NCBI RefSeq assembly: GCF_000331515.1 | Contig: NZ_AMZO01000017.1 | Span: 1 to 64,000 of the forward strand | Direction: 5' to 3' | From: Photobacterium marinum | GTDB taxonomy: Bacteria; Pseudomonadota; Gammaproteobacteria; Enterobacterales; Vibrionaceae | Length of the DNA: 64,000 bases | In this document: piece by piece, positions 56,360-64,000 of the stretch | Position numbering within the stretch: the stretch's first letter is position 1 | Layout of the letters: each line of letters opens with the position of its first letter | Translations under genes and position numbers: made by a program | Notes under the pieces: model-generated | Database searches by the model: none | The model's input: the letters and a program-made list of their open reading frames with translations, nothing else | Told to the model about the DNA's origin: nothing

Positions 56360-58447
56360 ATGGCAGATTTATCTAAATACAGAAACATTGGTATTTTCGC
56401 GCACGTTGATGCGGGTAAAACCACTACTACTGAGCGTATCCTTAAGCTTACTGGTAAAATCCACAAGATCGGTGACACACACGATGGCTCAACTACTACT
56501 GACTTCATGGAGCAGGAAGCTGAGCGTGGTATTACAATCCAGTCTGCAGCGACTACCTGTTTCTGGAACGATCACCGTCTAAACATCATCGATACTCCGG
56601 GACACGTTGACTTCACAGTTGAAGTATACCGTTCTCTTAAAGTTCTTGATGGCGGTGTTGGTGTATTCTGTGGTTCTGGTGGTGTTGAGCCTCAGTCAGA
56701 AACTAACTGGCGTTACGCGAACGAATCAGAAGTTGCTCGTCTGATCTTCGTAAACAAACTAGACCGTATGGGTGCAGACTTCTACAACGTTGTTGACCAG
56801 GTTAAGAACGTTCTAGGTGCTACTCCTCTGGTTATGACTCTACCAATCGGTCGTGAAGACGACTTCGTTGGTGTTGTTGACGTACTAAGCCGTCAGGCGT
56901 TTGTATGGGATGACACTGGTCTTCCAGAAAACTACGAAATCAAAGAAATCCCAGCGGATATGGTTGATGACGTAGAAGCTTACCGTGAAGAGCTAATCGA
57001 AACTGCTGTTGAGCAAGACGATGACCTAATGGAAGCTTACATGGAAGGTGAAGAACCTTCTATCGAAGACATCAAGCGTTGTATCCGTAAGGGTACTCGT
57101 GACCTAGCATTCTTCCCAACTTACTGTGGTTCTGCATACAAGAACAAAGGTGTTCAGCTAGTTCTTGACGCAGTTGTAGATTACCTACCATCTCCAACAG
57201 AAGTTGATCCTCAGCCGCTAACAGATCCAGACACTGGTGAAGCGACTGGTGAAGTTGCACTAGTTGACGAAAACGAGCCGCTACGTGCGCTTGCGTTCAA
57301 GATCATGGACGACCGTTTCGGTGCCCTAACCTTCATCCGTATCTACTCTGGTAAGATGAAGAAAGGTGACACAATCCTTAACAGCGCAACTGGTAAGACT
57401 GAGCGTATCGGCCGTATGGTTGAGATGCACGCTGACCAGCGTAACGAGATCGATTCAGCACAAGCTGGTGACATCATCGCTGTTGTTGGTATGAAGAACG
57501 TTCAGACTGGTCACACTCTGTGTGATGTTAAGCACGAATGTACTCTTGAACCAATGATCTTCCCTGAGCCAGTAATCTCTATCGCTGTTGCTCCTAAGGA
57601 CAAAGGCGGTTCTGAGAAGATGGGTATCGCGATCGGTAAAATGGTTGCAGAAGATCCATCATTCCAGGTTGAGACTGACGAAGATTCAGGCGAAACAATC
57701 CTGAAAGGTATGGGTGAACTTCACCTAGACATCAAAGTTGACATCCTTAAGCGTACTTACGGTGTTGACCTAGTTGTTGGTCAGCCACAGGTTGCTTACC
57801 GTGAAACTATCACTCAAGCAATTGAAGATAGCTACACGCACAAGAAGCAGTCTGGTGGTTCTGGTCAGTTCGGTAAGATCGACTACCGCATCAAGCCAGG
57901 TGAGCCAAACTCAGGCTTCACTTTCTCTTCAACTGTTGTTGGCGGTAACGTTCCTAAGGAATTCTGGCCTGCAGTTGAGAAAGGCTTCCAGAGCATGATG
58001 GACAACGGTGTTCTAGCTGGCTTCCCAGTACTAGACGTTGAAGTTGAGCTGTTCGACGGTGGCTTCCACGCAGTTGACTCATCAGCAGTAGCATTCGAAA
58101 TCGCAGCGAAAGGCGCATTCCGTCAGTCAATGCCTAAAGCGGGTGCTCAGCTTCTTGAGCCAATCATGCACGTTGACGTGTTCACTCCAGAAGACCACGT
58201 TGGTGACGTAATCGGTGACCTTAACCGTCGTCGCGGCATGATCAAAGACCAGATGGCTGGCGCTACTGGCGTACGTATCAAGGGTGATGTACCTCTGTCA
58301 GAAATGTTCGGTTACATCGGTACTCTACGTACTATGACTTCTGGCCGTGGTCAGTTCTCTATGGAGTTCTCACACTACGCACCATGTCCTGCAAACGTTG
58401 CTGAAGAAGTAATCGCTGAGCAGAAAGAGAAAAACGCTAAGAAGTAA
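56360..58447 (+). CDS. fusA2: Translation elongation factor G, second copy (EF-G2)
   Basis: A 695-residue GTPase with all five EF-G domains: G1 [13 protein letters not shown]2 around [12 protein letters not shown]3 DTPGHVDF, G4 [10 protein letters not shown]. It is not in a str operon, and stretches such as [31 protein letters not shown] (cited here as two parts, [17 protein letters not shown] and [11 protein letters not shown]) differ from the str-operon EF-G; it resembles the EF-G2 of vibrios. Codon use is strongly biased (GGT, GTT, CGT, AAC, GAA), implying high expression. It drives ribosome translocation or recycling. A strong terminator follows. Confidence 0.93.
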   Translation: MADLSKYRNIGIFAHVDAGKTTTTERILKLTGKIHKIGDTHDGSTTTDFMEQEAERGITIQSAATTCFWNDHRLNIIDTPGHVDFTVEVYRSLKVLDGGVGVFCGSGGVEPQSETNWRYANESEVARLIFVNKLDRMGADFYNVVDQVKNVLGATPLVMTLPIGREDDFVGVVDVLSRQAFVWDDTGLPENYEIKEIPADMVDDVEAYREELIETAVEQDDDLMEAYMEGEEPSIEDIKRCIRKGTRDLAFFPTYCGSAYKNKGVQLVLDAVVDYLPSPTEVDPQPLTDPDTGEATGEVALVDENEPLRALAFKIMDDRFGALTFIRIYSGKMKKGDTILNSATGKTERIGRMVEMHADQRNEIDSAQAGDIIAVVGMKNVQTGHTLCDVKHECTLEPMIFPEPVISIAVAPKDKGGSEKMGIAIGKMVAEDPSFQVETDEDSGETILKGMGELHLDIKVDILKRTYGVDLVVGQPQVAYRETITQAIEDSYTHKKQSGGSGQFGKIDYRIKPGEPNSGFTFSSTVVGGNVPKEFWPAVEKGFQSMMDNGVLAGFPVLDVEVELFDGGFHAVDSSAVAFEIAAKGAFRQSMPKAGAQLLEPIMHVDVFTPEDHVGDVIGDLNRRRGMIKDQMAGATGVRIKGDVPLSEMFGYIGTLRTMTSGRGQFSMEFSHYAPCPANVAEEVIAEQKEKNAKK

Positions 58448-58470
58448 TTTTTAATTACTTTAAGTGTTAA

Positions 58471-58505
58471 AACCCGGTTGCTTCGGCAACCGGGTTTTCT
58501 TTTAT
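58471..58505 (+). terminator. Terminator of the EF-G2 gene
   Basis: AACCCGGTTGC and GCAACCGGGTT form a perfect 11-bp stem on a TTCG tetraloop, followed by TTTCTTTT. Confidence 0.92.
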
Positions 58506-58552
58506 CTGAAACAGTTGAAAACAGTCCTTGAGTTAATGACGTATCTAAACCT

Positions 58553-59326
58553 CTAGATTACACTGCATTCAGATAAGTAGCGCATAATCCCGTAACGCTG
58601 TAACCACTCCAACTGCTTTGGCTCCTTGACCAAAAAACGCCCGCTGTAGTTAAGAGCATTGGCAAAAACCCCTTCTATATTGTTTATCGATCGAGGCAAC
58701 ACCAACATCCAGCGTGCTGTCAGCAGTATGTTATGAGGCAGACACTGGCCTTGGTTATTGTCGTTTAACGACAATAACTCCAACGCTGTCATATAGCGTT
58801 GATACAATCTGTCCGCATTCAGCTCGTCATGAACAAAGAGGCAATGCTTAAACGGCAACTTACCCGATGAAATAACAGGTTCCATCGGTATGTCCGCCCG
58901 TACAATCTGCATATGACGATGAAGCTGACTGGCACCGGCCTCTGGACCACTATTATAAAAACCAAGCACATCAAAACGACTGAAGCCTAACAACCATGCT
59001 TTGAAGTCATCCGATGTCAAAGGCGAGGACTGAGCAACAAACTCTTTGGAGCAAATAAGAAGATGAGGAGAGATCACCGGGAACTTATTAAGTAGACAGA
59101 CATGATTCTTACCGGCCTCCCCTACATACATAGCCGGCTCATAAGGTAAAAAAGGGTTAGCCTGCTGAGTTTTCGCGATCGGCTTTTTCCGGGCGTTTTG
59201 AGTAACGACATAGCCGAGATAATTCACGCCATGCTCCTGAATGACCTCAGCTTCTGTGGTTATCGGCATCAATTCACCACCAGCCAACGCCTTTTCAGAT
59301 ACAAGTACAGCGTCATCCCAAAACAT
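58553..59326 (-). CDS. ATP adenylyltransferase (Ap4A phosphorylase) family protein
   Basis: A 257-residue member of the HIT superfamily related to yeast Apa1/Apa2. The catalytic triad sits in GASQLHRHMQIV; upstream LLNKFPVISPHLLICSKEF is the conserved substrate segment, and SLNDNNQ plus PHNILLTARWMLVLPR complete the C-terminal ATP_transf domain. It would cleave diadenosine tetraphosphate with phosphate to ADP and ATP, or run the reverse. It has no operon partner; most of its relatives in gammaproteobacteria are stand-alone. Confidence 0.85.
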   Translation of the reverse strand: MFWDDAVLVSEKALAGGELMPITTEAEVIQEHGVNYLGYVVTQNARKKPIAKTQQANPFLPYEPAMYVGEAGKNHVCLLNKFPVISPHLLICSKEFVAQSSPLTSDDFKAWLLGFSRFDVLGFYNSGPEAGASQLHRHMQIVRADIPMEPVISSGKLPFKHCLFVHDELNADRLYQRYMTALELLSLNDNNQGQCLPHNILLTARWMLVLPRSINNIEGVFANALNYSGRFLVKEPKQLEWLQRYGIMRYLSECSVI

Positions 59327-59621
59327 AACTATTCCCCCAACATCCTTTTACTATTCTCGATAGCAATATATTACCCCTGTCACCAGACAAAGCATTGCTA
59401 TTTATTCCTGTTAACACCATCAGATTATCTTAAACTGCTGTTTTTTCAATCATCTGTATTAATAAGTTTACACTTGCAGCTCAATTATGACATTGCACAA
59501 AAGTCATGAGCTATAGCCGCACTACAGGAAAGTTTGTATTATCACCACATTGATTGAAACAGACAGTTATCCCGTCCTATTCCCTTGTAGTACTCCAAAC
59601 GGGATGCTGAAAGAAGCCTTC

Positions 59622-59669
59622 GTTCGGTCATTGAAAGGCTTTTAAAATCAGTACATTATTGTTCGGTCA
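59622..59669. repeat. Two GTTCGGTCA nonamers downstream of the permease gene
   Basis: Exact copies at 59622-59630 and 59661-59669 on the plus strand. Two more flank the other side of the gene (60991-60999, 61351-61359). On the minus strand they read TGACCGAAC, preceded by T in most copies. Confidence 0.7.
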
Positions 59670-59710
59670 AACACTATTGTACGCTTCAGTTTCAACAATT
59701 TCTCTGAATA

Positions 59711-59747
59711 AAAAAGGCGTCTACCTTGAGGGTAAACGCCTTTTTTT
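59711..59747. terminator. Terminator of the permease gene, bidirectional
   Basis: AAAAAGGCGT then TACC pair with GGTA then ACGCCTTTTT around TTGAG with one mismatch; T tracts occur on both strands. Confidence 0.85.
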
Positions 59748-59768
59748 CGTCGTTTTATTCGGTGAAGT

Positions 59769-60944
59769 TTAAATAAGCTCAGCAGCTAACAGGAAGCATC
59801 CGAACAGGAAGCTTAGTCCCATCGCCATGTGGCCACCACCCGCTCTGTAAAGTACACCTGTCGCATCAACTTCAAATGCAGAGTCATCTTCACCACGCAA
59901 TTTAATGGTCATTGCCATTGGGATGAACACCGCCAGGAAGACCAGAATGATGCCAGCATAACCAAGAACAGAAAGGAACTTATCCGCGGCAAGCAGCGCA
60001 CCAGCCAATGGCAGAATAAAGGTCAGTACATACGTCACCGCTCGGTTCTGTTTGAAAGCATCCGCATTCTGATCGAACAGCGCCATTGCAACACCCAGAA
60101 AAGATGTCAGCAAAGCAAGGCCAGTGAATACCGACAGAACCACGTTGATAATGCTGTGATTTGCGCCCAAAGCGGCAATCAGCTCAGAAACATTCGCGAA
60201 AGATACCATCTGTTCAGCTGACAGATTACCCATCGCTGCGTATAGCCAGAACAGGTAACAAACCAATGGAATGCAGGAGCCACTGATAATCATGTTACGT
60301 AGCTGCTTATGGGTCGCGTCTTCGTTGTATGTAACCAAAGACGGGATAACCACAACAAAGCCAAAGCTGGTGAACAGTACGGAACTTGTCTTGATTAGAT
60401 CGATTTTGCTGTCGCTGGAGGCTTCTAACAGATTATCGACAGAAATAGTCGGAACCAGAGATACCAGGGTCAGACCCAACATCACCACCATAACGGCAAA
60501 CAGAGCCCGGTTCAGCTTATCTACCGCCGCGGTACCGGCAGCAACTACAACACCAGCGATCAGAGCGAAAGCAATTTGACACTGCATCATGGTTAACTCA
60601 AGACCCACACCGCTCAGCATTTTCTTAACCAGATCACCGGCACCGATGATGTAAGCCATCAACAGACAAACCAGCAAGGCATAAAGAAGGCCGTTTGTGA
60701 CTACCTGGCCGCCCTTGCCCAGTGTTTTACGGGCAATGGTATTCATTCCCAGGCCACCACCAGCTTTAATGCTGGCTTCAAGCAGCAACAACGCCGCATA
60801 AGTTGTACCCGACCAGATGAAAAGCATCATCAATGTGCCCCATAGCAGGCCGAATTGTGCCAGTACCATCGGGATTGCCAGCATTCCCGCACCCAGCGCT
60901 GTACCCGCAACGATCAGCGCACTACCTAATAGCTTCAATTTCAC
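59769..60944 (-). CDS. HAAAP-family aromatic amino acid permease (TyrP/Mtr-like)
   Basis: A 391-residue inner-membrane protein with eleven predicted helices. LGSALIVAGTALGAGMLAIP is the family opening, followed by YAALLLLEASIK, and FTSFGFVVVIPSLVTY in the middle, all as in TyrP and Mtr. It imports tyrosine, phenylalanine or tryptophan with protons. The start codon is GTG with only a weak GAGA ribosome site. A 53-codon Phe-rich ORF lies 176 bases upstream on the same strand, suggesting control by aromatic amino acid supply. No TyrR box was found by eye. Confidence 0.88.
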   Translation of the reverse strand: MKLKLLGSALIVAGTALGAGMLAIPMVLAQFGLLWGTLMMLFIWSGTTYAALLLLEASIKAGGGLGMNTIARKTLGKGGQVVTNGLLYALLVCLLMAYIIGAGDLVKKMLSGVGLELTMMQCQIAFALIAGVVVAAGTAAVDKLNRALFAVMVVMLGLTLVSLVPTISVDNLLEASSDSKIDLIKTSSVLFTSFGFVVVIPSLVTYNEDATHKQLRNMIISGSCIPLVCYLFWLYAAMGNLSAEQMVSFANVSELIAALGANHSIINVVLSVFTGLALLTSFLGVAMALFDQNADAFKQNRAVTYVLTFILPLAGALLAADKFLSVLGYAGIILVFLAVFIPMAMTIKLRGEDDSAFEVDATGVLYRAGGGHMAMGLSFLFGCFLLAAELI

Positions 60945-60990
60945 AACAATTATCTCTGAAAATGTTTATATCGCTCTGTCTGATTAAATT

Positions 60991-61359
60991 GTTCGGTCAG
61001 TCTCAAACAGATAAAAGGGATTGTTTTGCGATCTACAAAGTTAAACACCGTGGTCAGCAGCGAAAAACAAACCTGAATTAATACAGGAATCGCCAGTCCG
61101 TTGAGGACTAAACAGGGGAATTAGCTAAAGTTGCTAAATCGGAAATCGGCAAAGAAGCCAAAATACGGGAAGGTAAAAGCAGAAGAGAAAGCAGAATGTT
61201 GATGAGGTTGAGCGGCTGAACATCGCATATGCGACAAGCCATTCGTGGCTGTATCTGGCAGCCCTGCTGTATGATGTTTCATTTATCGTACTCCAAAAAA
61301 CGATATGTCCCTGCAGATATGGATAATCTTCCGTAAATTATCCTGTTTTTGTTCGGTCA
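60991..61359. repeat. Two GTTCGGTCA nonamers upstream of the permease gene
   Basis: Exact copies at 60991-60999, between the leader ORF and the permease, and at 61351-61359, upstream of the leader ORF. Three of the four copies in this region share the wider form TTGTTCGGTCA (one starts TTTGTTCGGTCA). Confidence 0.7.
61121..61282 (-). CDS. Phe-rich leader peptide ORF, 53 codons (putative)
   Basis: On the minus strand GGAG lies eight bases before an ATG that opens 53 codons ending in TAA. The last 22 codons hold nine phenylalanines and one tyrosine (AFSSAFTFPYFGFF, then ADFRFSNFS); the first half is unremarkable. This is the pattern of attenuation leader peptides such as E. coli PheL. The permease starts 176 bases downstream. 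Between them is a small hairpin AGTCC/GGACT (61095-61109) and a weak CCTG/CAGG hairpin (61072-61087) followed by TTTGTTTTT. The opposite strand is purine-rich, so some Phe content could be compositional. Confidence 0.5.
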   Translation of the reverse strand: MKHHTAGLPDTATNGLSHMRCSAAQPHQHSAFSSAFTFPYFGFFADFRFSNFS

Positions 61360-61395
61360 AATAGCAACTTAAGGTTATGGGAATTAAATCACAAC

Positions 61396-61430
61396 AACCA
61401 TTAATGAAATCTTCGATCTCATTAATGGTT
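61396..61430. repeat. 12-bp inverted repeat, possible RND operon terminator
   Basis: AACCATTAATGA and TCATTAATGGTT are exact inverted arms around an 11-base loop. On the minus strand it follows the RND adaptor stop by about 75 bases and leads into TTGTTGTGATTT, a loose T tract. Confidence 0.5.
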
Positions 61431-61505
61431 TATCGGGTTTCTGTAAGGATCTCCACGCTAAAAGCGTGGTTAACGTTATGCCCATCTACCGGAATCAAGC
61501 AACAA

Positions 61506-62576
61506 TTATGGGCTTACAAGTAGAACCGTATATTCTGTCACCCCTTTCCTGACAATCAAGTTGTCATTGTCAAAAGCACGGGTTTCAACAAGCCGAGGAA
61601 CAACACGGTTATCTTCAACCACCTTAATGTATTGCAACTGCCCGATGCGATACATACCGGAGCGAGGAATCAACAAAGACTCCTGTTCGCCGGTCTGAAT
61701 CTTCACCCGTGCAAACATGCCAGGATAGATCAACTGCTCGTCCGGCTGTGATGCGCCATTGCTAAAAGCCAGCTTCACAATCACACTTCGTGACCCGGCA
61801 TCAGAAGCAGGCGTTATTTCTTTTATGACACCGTTGAATGACAGTTTCTGCTCAGAAAGAGTGACGGGCCATTGCTGATCCAGCTCCAATAAATACCGCT
61901 GGCTGGCAGCAATCGAGCTTTCCATCATCAATGTCTGAGGGTTATACAGGCTCAGCATAGCAACACCGGGGGATGCGATATCACCTCTATGTACCAACTT
62001 TTGCGTAATCACACCATCAAAAGGTGCAGCAATAATACTGTAGCCATAGGTAGTCTGAGCTTCTTCCAGTGAAGCCTGATGCTGCTTAAAGTTAGCTTCA
62101 GCAGTTTGTAGTGCACTCAGGGCTTCATCAAGTTTTGACTGAGCAACCAGCTTTTTCTGAATTAATGATTTTGTTCGGGCATAATCCTTACGGGCAATGT
62201 TCAACTGTGCCTGTGCACTAGCCAGTGCCTGCTCTGTCTGACGGACACGAGCATCAAGATCCAGGTTATCAAGCCGAATAAGAATATCTCCCGCTTTTAC
62301 TTTATCCCCTACATCAACTAAAACGTCAGCAACCTGAGCCGTCAATCTGGCAGAAAGTGTTGCCTGCTGATCAGCAATAATGGTGCCTGTATATGCCTGC
62401 CACACCGGTAATTTGCGGGCTGTAACCTGAACAGTTTCACGTCCGGCTAATGGTTCTCCCTGCAACGACTCATTTTCAGTATTAAGTTTGGTTACAAAAC
62501 CACCGGATATCGCAAAGAAAAGGATCCCAAGCCCTGCAAACGCGGCAATTATCAGTGCCAGCTTTTTCGTACTCAT
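61506..62576 (-). CDS. RND efflux periplasmic adaptor (HlyD/MFP family)
   Basis: A 356-residue membrane fusion protein. N-terminal anchor LALIIAAFAGLGILFFAISG, lipoyl half LSARLTAQVADVLVDVGDKV, an alpha-helical hairpin of about 80 residues (LDARVRQTEQALASAQAQL), second lipoyl half IIAAPFDGVITQKLVHRGDIA, then beta-barrel and membrane-proximal domains. It overlaps the end of the upstream permease gene by four bases (ATGA), so here the pump gene comes first, the opposite of the 8.7-13 kb pair. The substrate is unknown. Confidence 0.92.
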   Translation of the reverse strand: MSTKKLALIIAAFAGLGILFFAISGGFVTKLNTENESLQGEPLAGRETVQVTARKLPVWQAYTGTIIADQQATLSARLTAQVADVLVDVGDKVKAGDILIRLDNLDLDARVRQTEQALASAQAQLNIARKDYARTKSLIQKKLVAQSKLDEALSALQTAEANFKQHQASLEEAQTTYGYSIIAAPFDGVITQKLVHRGDIASPGVAMLSLYNPQTLMMESSIAASQRYLLELDQQWPVTLSEQKLSFNGVIKEITPASDAGSRSVIVKLAFSNGASQPDEQLIYPGMFARVKIQTGEQESLLIPRSGMYRIGQLQYIKVVEDNRVVPRLVETRAFDNDNLIVRKGVTEYTVLLVSP

Positions 62577-64000
62577 AATTGCGACTCCCTGTAGTTTTCA
62601 GGTGAATTGAATAATTGGTTCGATTCAGCGTTATTGCTCTCTTCTACATCCACATTATTTTCGGATTCGGGTTTTTCCGGTAATCCATGGCCAGGTTGGT
62701 TGGCATAAGCAAGATAATAAACAACGGGTATCACCAGCAAAGTAAACAATGTCGATGCAGCGATACCAAAGATAATCGCCCATGCGAGACCATTAAAAAT
62801 TGGATCCAGGGTTATCACCACATTACCGAGCAGAGTCGTTCCGGCGGTAAGTAATATTGGTCTCATCCTGACAGCTCCCGCTTTAATCAACGCATCCCTG
62901 AGTGTTTCACCTTCTCTTAATGACTGGTGGATGAACTCAATCAACACCAGCGAATTACGAACTACAATCCCGGCAAGTGCTATCATGCCGATCATGGCAG
63001 TTGCAGTGAACAAAGACGGATTCGGAATACCGTTAATTTCAGTGGTTCCAATCTGATTGAGAAGCCAGAACCCCGGCATAATGCCGATGACAGTTAAGGG
63101 AATTGCCAACATGATAATTCCAGAGACAGCAGGTAGCCCTGTTTGCAATACCATTACCACAAACACGCCCAATAATGCGGCTCCATAGGCAATACCCAGG
63201 TCGCGAAATACATCCAGGGTGATCTTCCATTCCCCTTCACCACTCCATTTCACTTCAATGCCTGGCGGCAACTGCCAGAAATCATCGCCGCCATTAGAAA
63301 AGTAGGTTCGGTTACCTGGCTGGCGAATATTTCCTTCATCCGACGCGAGCATAACCTCACCTGATGCGGTTTGCAGATCAGCGGACACATCCACAACCAC
63401 TTCCGCAGGTACACGACCAGCAGACTCGGCAAAGACATAGACAACCTGACGGAGATTTTTACGCATTACAGGTTGTGGTGCCGGTACTTTCACGAAGTCA
63501 CCCAGCTCAGATATCTGTACCAATGGTTGCCCTGCATCAACCAACCGTCCTTGCTCTACCCGCTTGGTAATACCCGGCATACCTCGTACATAGAGGTTCT
63601 CCAGTGCGCTGAGATCATCTCGCTGACTTCGCGTGAGACGAATTTCAATCGGCAGCGGATTAATTTCATAATCATCATGCAGATAACTGACAACCCGTCC
63701 GATATTGGCGGCGGCCAGAGTTTGATTTATGTCCTGTACAGAGACACCGGATAACGCGGCTTTCTCTGAGTCGACAATAAACTGCCAGCTTTCCAGTTCC
63801 CCCTGAATGCTGGTATCCGTTTCCACCACAAAAGGCTCTCGCTTCAATCGTTCTGCAACATTAACTGCTGCTGTCTGCAGCTCGTGGTACGGAGTCTGTG
63901 GCTGACCGTAGACCTCTGCGATAATCGTCGCTATCACCGGAGGCCCCGGCGGAGTCTCCACCAACTGTATATCGGCATCCAGTTTTTGTGCGATTGCCGT
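62573..64000 (-). CDS. RND efflux permease, C-terminal part (cut by the window edge)
   Basis: The open frame continues past base 64000 with no start, so the gene is truncated here; about 475 residues of the second half are seen. Visible parts: VETPPGPPV in the second periplasmic domain entry, a periplasmic region ending VFAESAGRVPAEVVVD, then five to six helices including GIVVRNSLVLIEF and RMRPILLTAGTTLLG of TM10-11, and a tail rich in Asn and Glu. The family is RND, close to the pumps whose adaptor follows. It overlaps the adaptor gene by four bases. It is not a copy of the permease at 9874-13053. Confidence 0.9.
   Translation of the reverse strand, partial: TAIAQKLDADIQLVETPPGPPVIATIIAEVYGQPQTPYHELQTAAVNVAERLKREPFVVETDTSIQGELESWQFIVDSEKAALSGVSVQDINQTLAAANIGRVVSYLHDDYEINPLPIEIRLTRSQRDDLSALENLYVRGMPGITKRVEQGRLVDAGQPLVQISELGDFVKVPAPQPVMRKNLRQVVYVFAESAGRVPAEVVVDVSADLQTASGEVMLASDEGNIRQPGNRTYFSNGGDDFWQLPPGIEVKWSGEGEWKITLDVFRDLGIAYGAALLGVFVVMVLQTGLPAVSGIIMLAIPLTVIGIMPGFWLLNQIGTTEINGIPNPSLFTATAMIGMIALAGIVVRNSLVLIEFIHQSLREGETLRDALIKAGAVRMRPILLTAGTTLLGNVVITLDPIFNGLAWAIIFGIAASTLFTLLVIPVVYYLAYANQPGHGLPEKPESENNVDVEESNNAESNQLFNSPENYRESQL

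Larger units (their letters stand above)
59327..59768. other. 442-base region between the Ap4A gene and the permease gene
   Basis: No gene. It contains two copies of GTTCGGTCA (59622-59630 and 59661-59669), the first inside the loop of a 7-bp hairpin (AAGCCTT/AAGGCTT, 59615-59642), and the bidirectional terminator at 59711-59747. Confidence 0.55.
60945..61505. other. 561-base region between the permease and the RND adaptor
   Basis: Apart from the leader ORF and nonamers it contains an inverted repeat GGATAAT/ATTATCC at 61321-61343 just upstream of the leader, a 12-bp inverted repeat at 61396-61430, and a 7-bp hairpin CCACGCT/AGCGTGG at 61453-61469. Confidence 0.55.

Noticed and set aside
60945-61400. 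TyrR boxes upstream of the permease
   Set aside because: No TGTAAA-N6-TTTACA or close form seen by eye.

Overview
The window looks like chromosomal DNA of a marine gammaproteobacterium, most probably a member of the Vibrionaceae (Photobacterium, Grimontia, Enterovibrio or Vibrio type). This rests on gene content: a SEC-C protein of the PBPRA1643 type, the long 367-residue PurC, a second EF-G unlike the str-operon copy, a GlyGly-CTERM extracellular nuclease, NqrB, and many c-di-GMP and chemotaxis genes. Genus and species cannot be fixed from the sequence alone. There is no prophage, insertion sequence, integron, CRISPR array or rRNA operon; the left edge cuts a tRNA (3' end like tRNA-Val) and the right edge cuts an RND permease gene.

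Layout. 0-7 kb: an aminotransferase, then a DNA-scavenging block (porin, secreted nuclease, DeoR-type repressor) with a CRP box and a DeoR-like palindrome before the porin. 7-13 kb: bactofilin overlapping an M23 peptidase, then an RND efflux pair. 13-17.5 kb: cyanide-insensitive-type cytochrome bd oxidase (cydA, cydB and a 36-codon small-subunit gene), divergent from an orphan nqrB. 17.5-19.4 kb: GNAT acetyltransferase and L,D-transpeptidase. 19.5-27.6 kb: an fsa / ybiY / ybiW anaerobic sugar-phosphate module with an FNR box and a YciT-like DeoR regulator downstream, interrupted by an EAL phosphodiesterase and followed by a TPR-GGDEF cyclase. 29.8-31.5 kb: DUF2000, LysE exporter and Lrp regulator. 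31.6-38.3 kb: GH19 chitinase, GH36 alpha-galactosidase, GabD and carbamate kinase. 38.4-46.3 kb: UvrD-like helicase, purC with a PurR box, and two convergent dCache chemoreceptors. 46.8-54.6 kb: Na+/alanine symporter and yejABEF peptide importer. 54.8-59.3 kb: SEC-C protein, SpoU-type RNA methyltransferase, EF-G2, Ap4A phosphorylase. 59.7-64 kb: aromatic amino acid permease with a Phe-rich leader ORF and a repeated nonamer, then an RND adaptor and a truncated RND permease.

Working together: the porin, nuclease and DeoR block reads as uptake and use of extracellular DNA; the GRE and aldolase module as anaerobic radical cleavage of a sugar phosphate; GH19, GH36, GabD, Yej and AGCS as polymer, sugar, amino acid and peptide scavenging. 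No wholly new multi-gene system is obvious. The least explained signals are the Phe-rich leader ORF with the GTTCGGTCA repeats around the permease, the DeoR/CRP control of a porin-nuclease pair, the orphan NqrB, and a perfect 23-base palindrome upstream of arcC.
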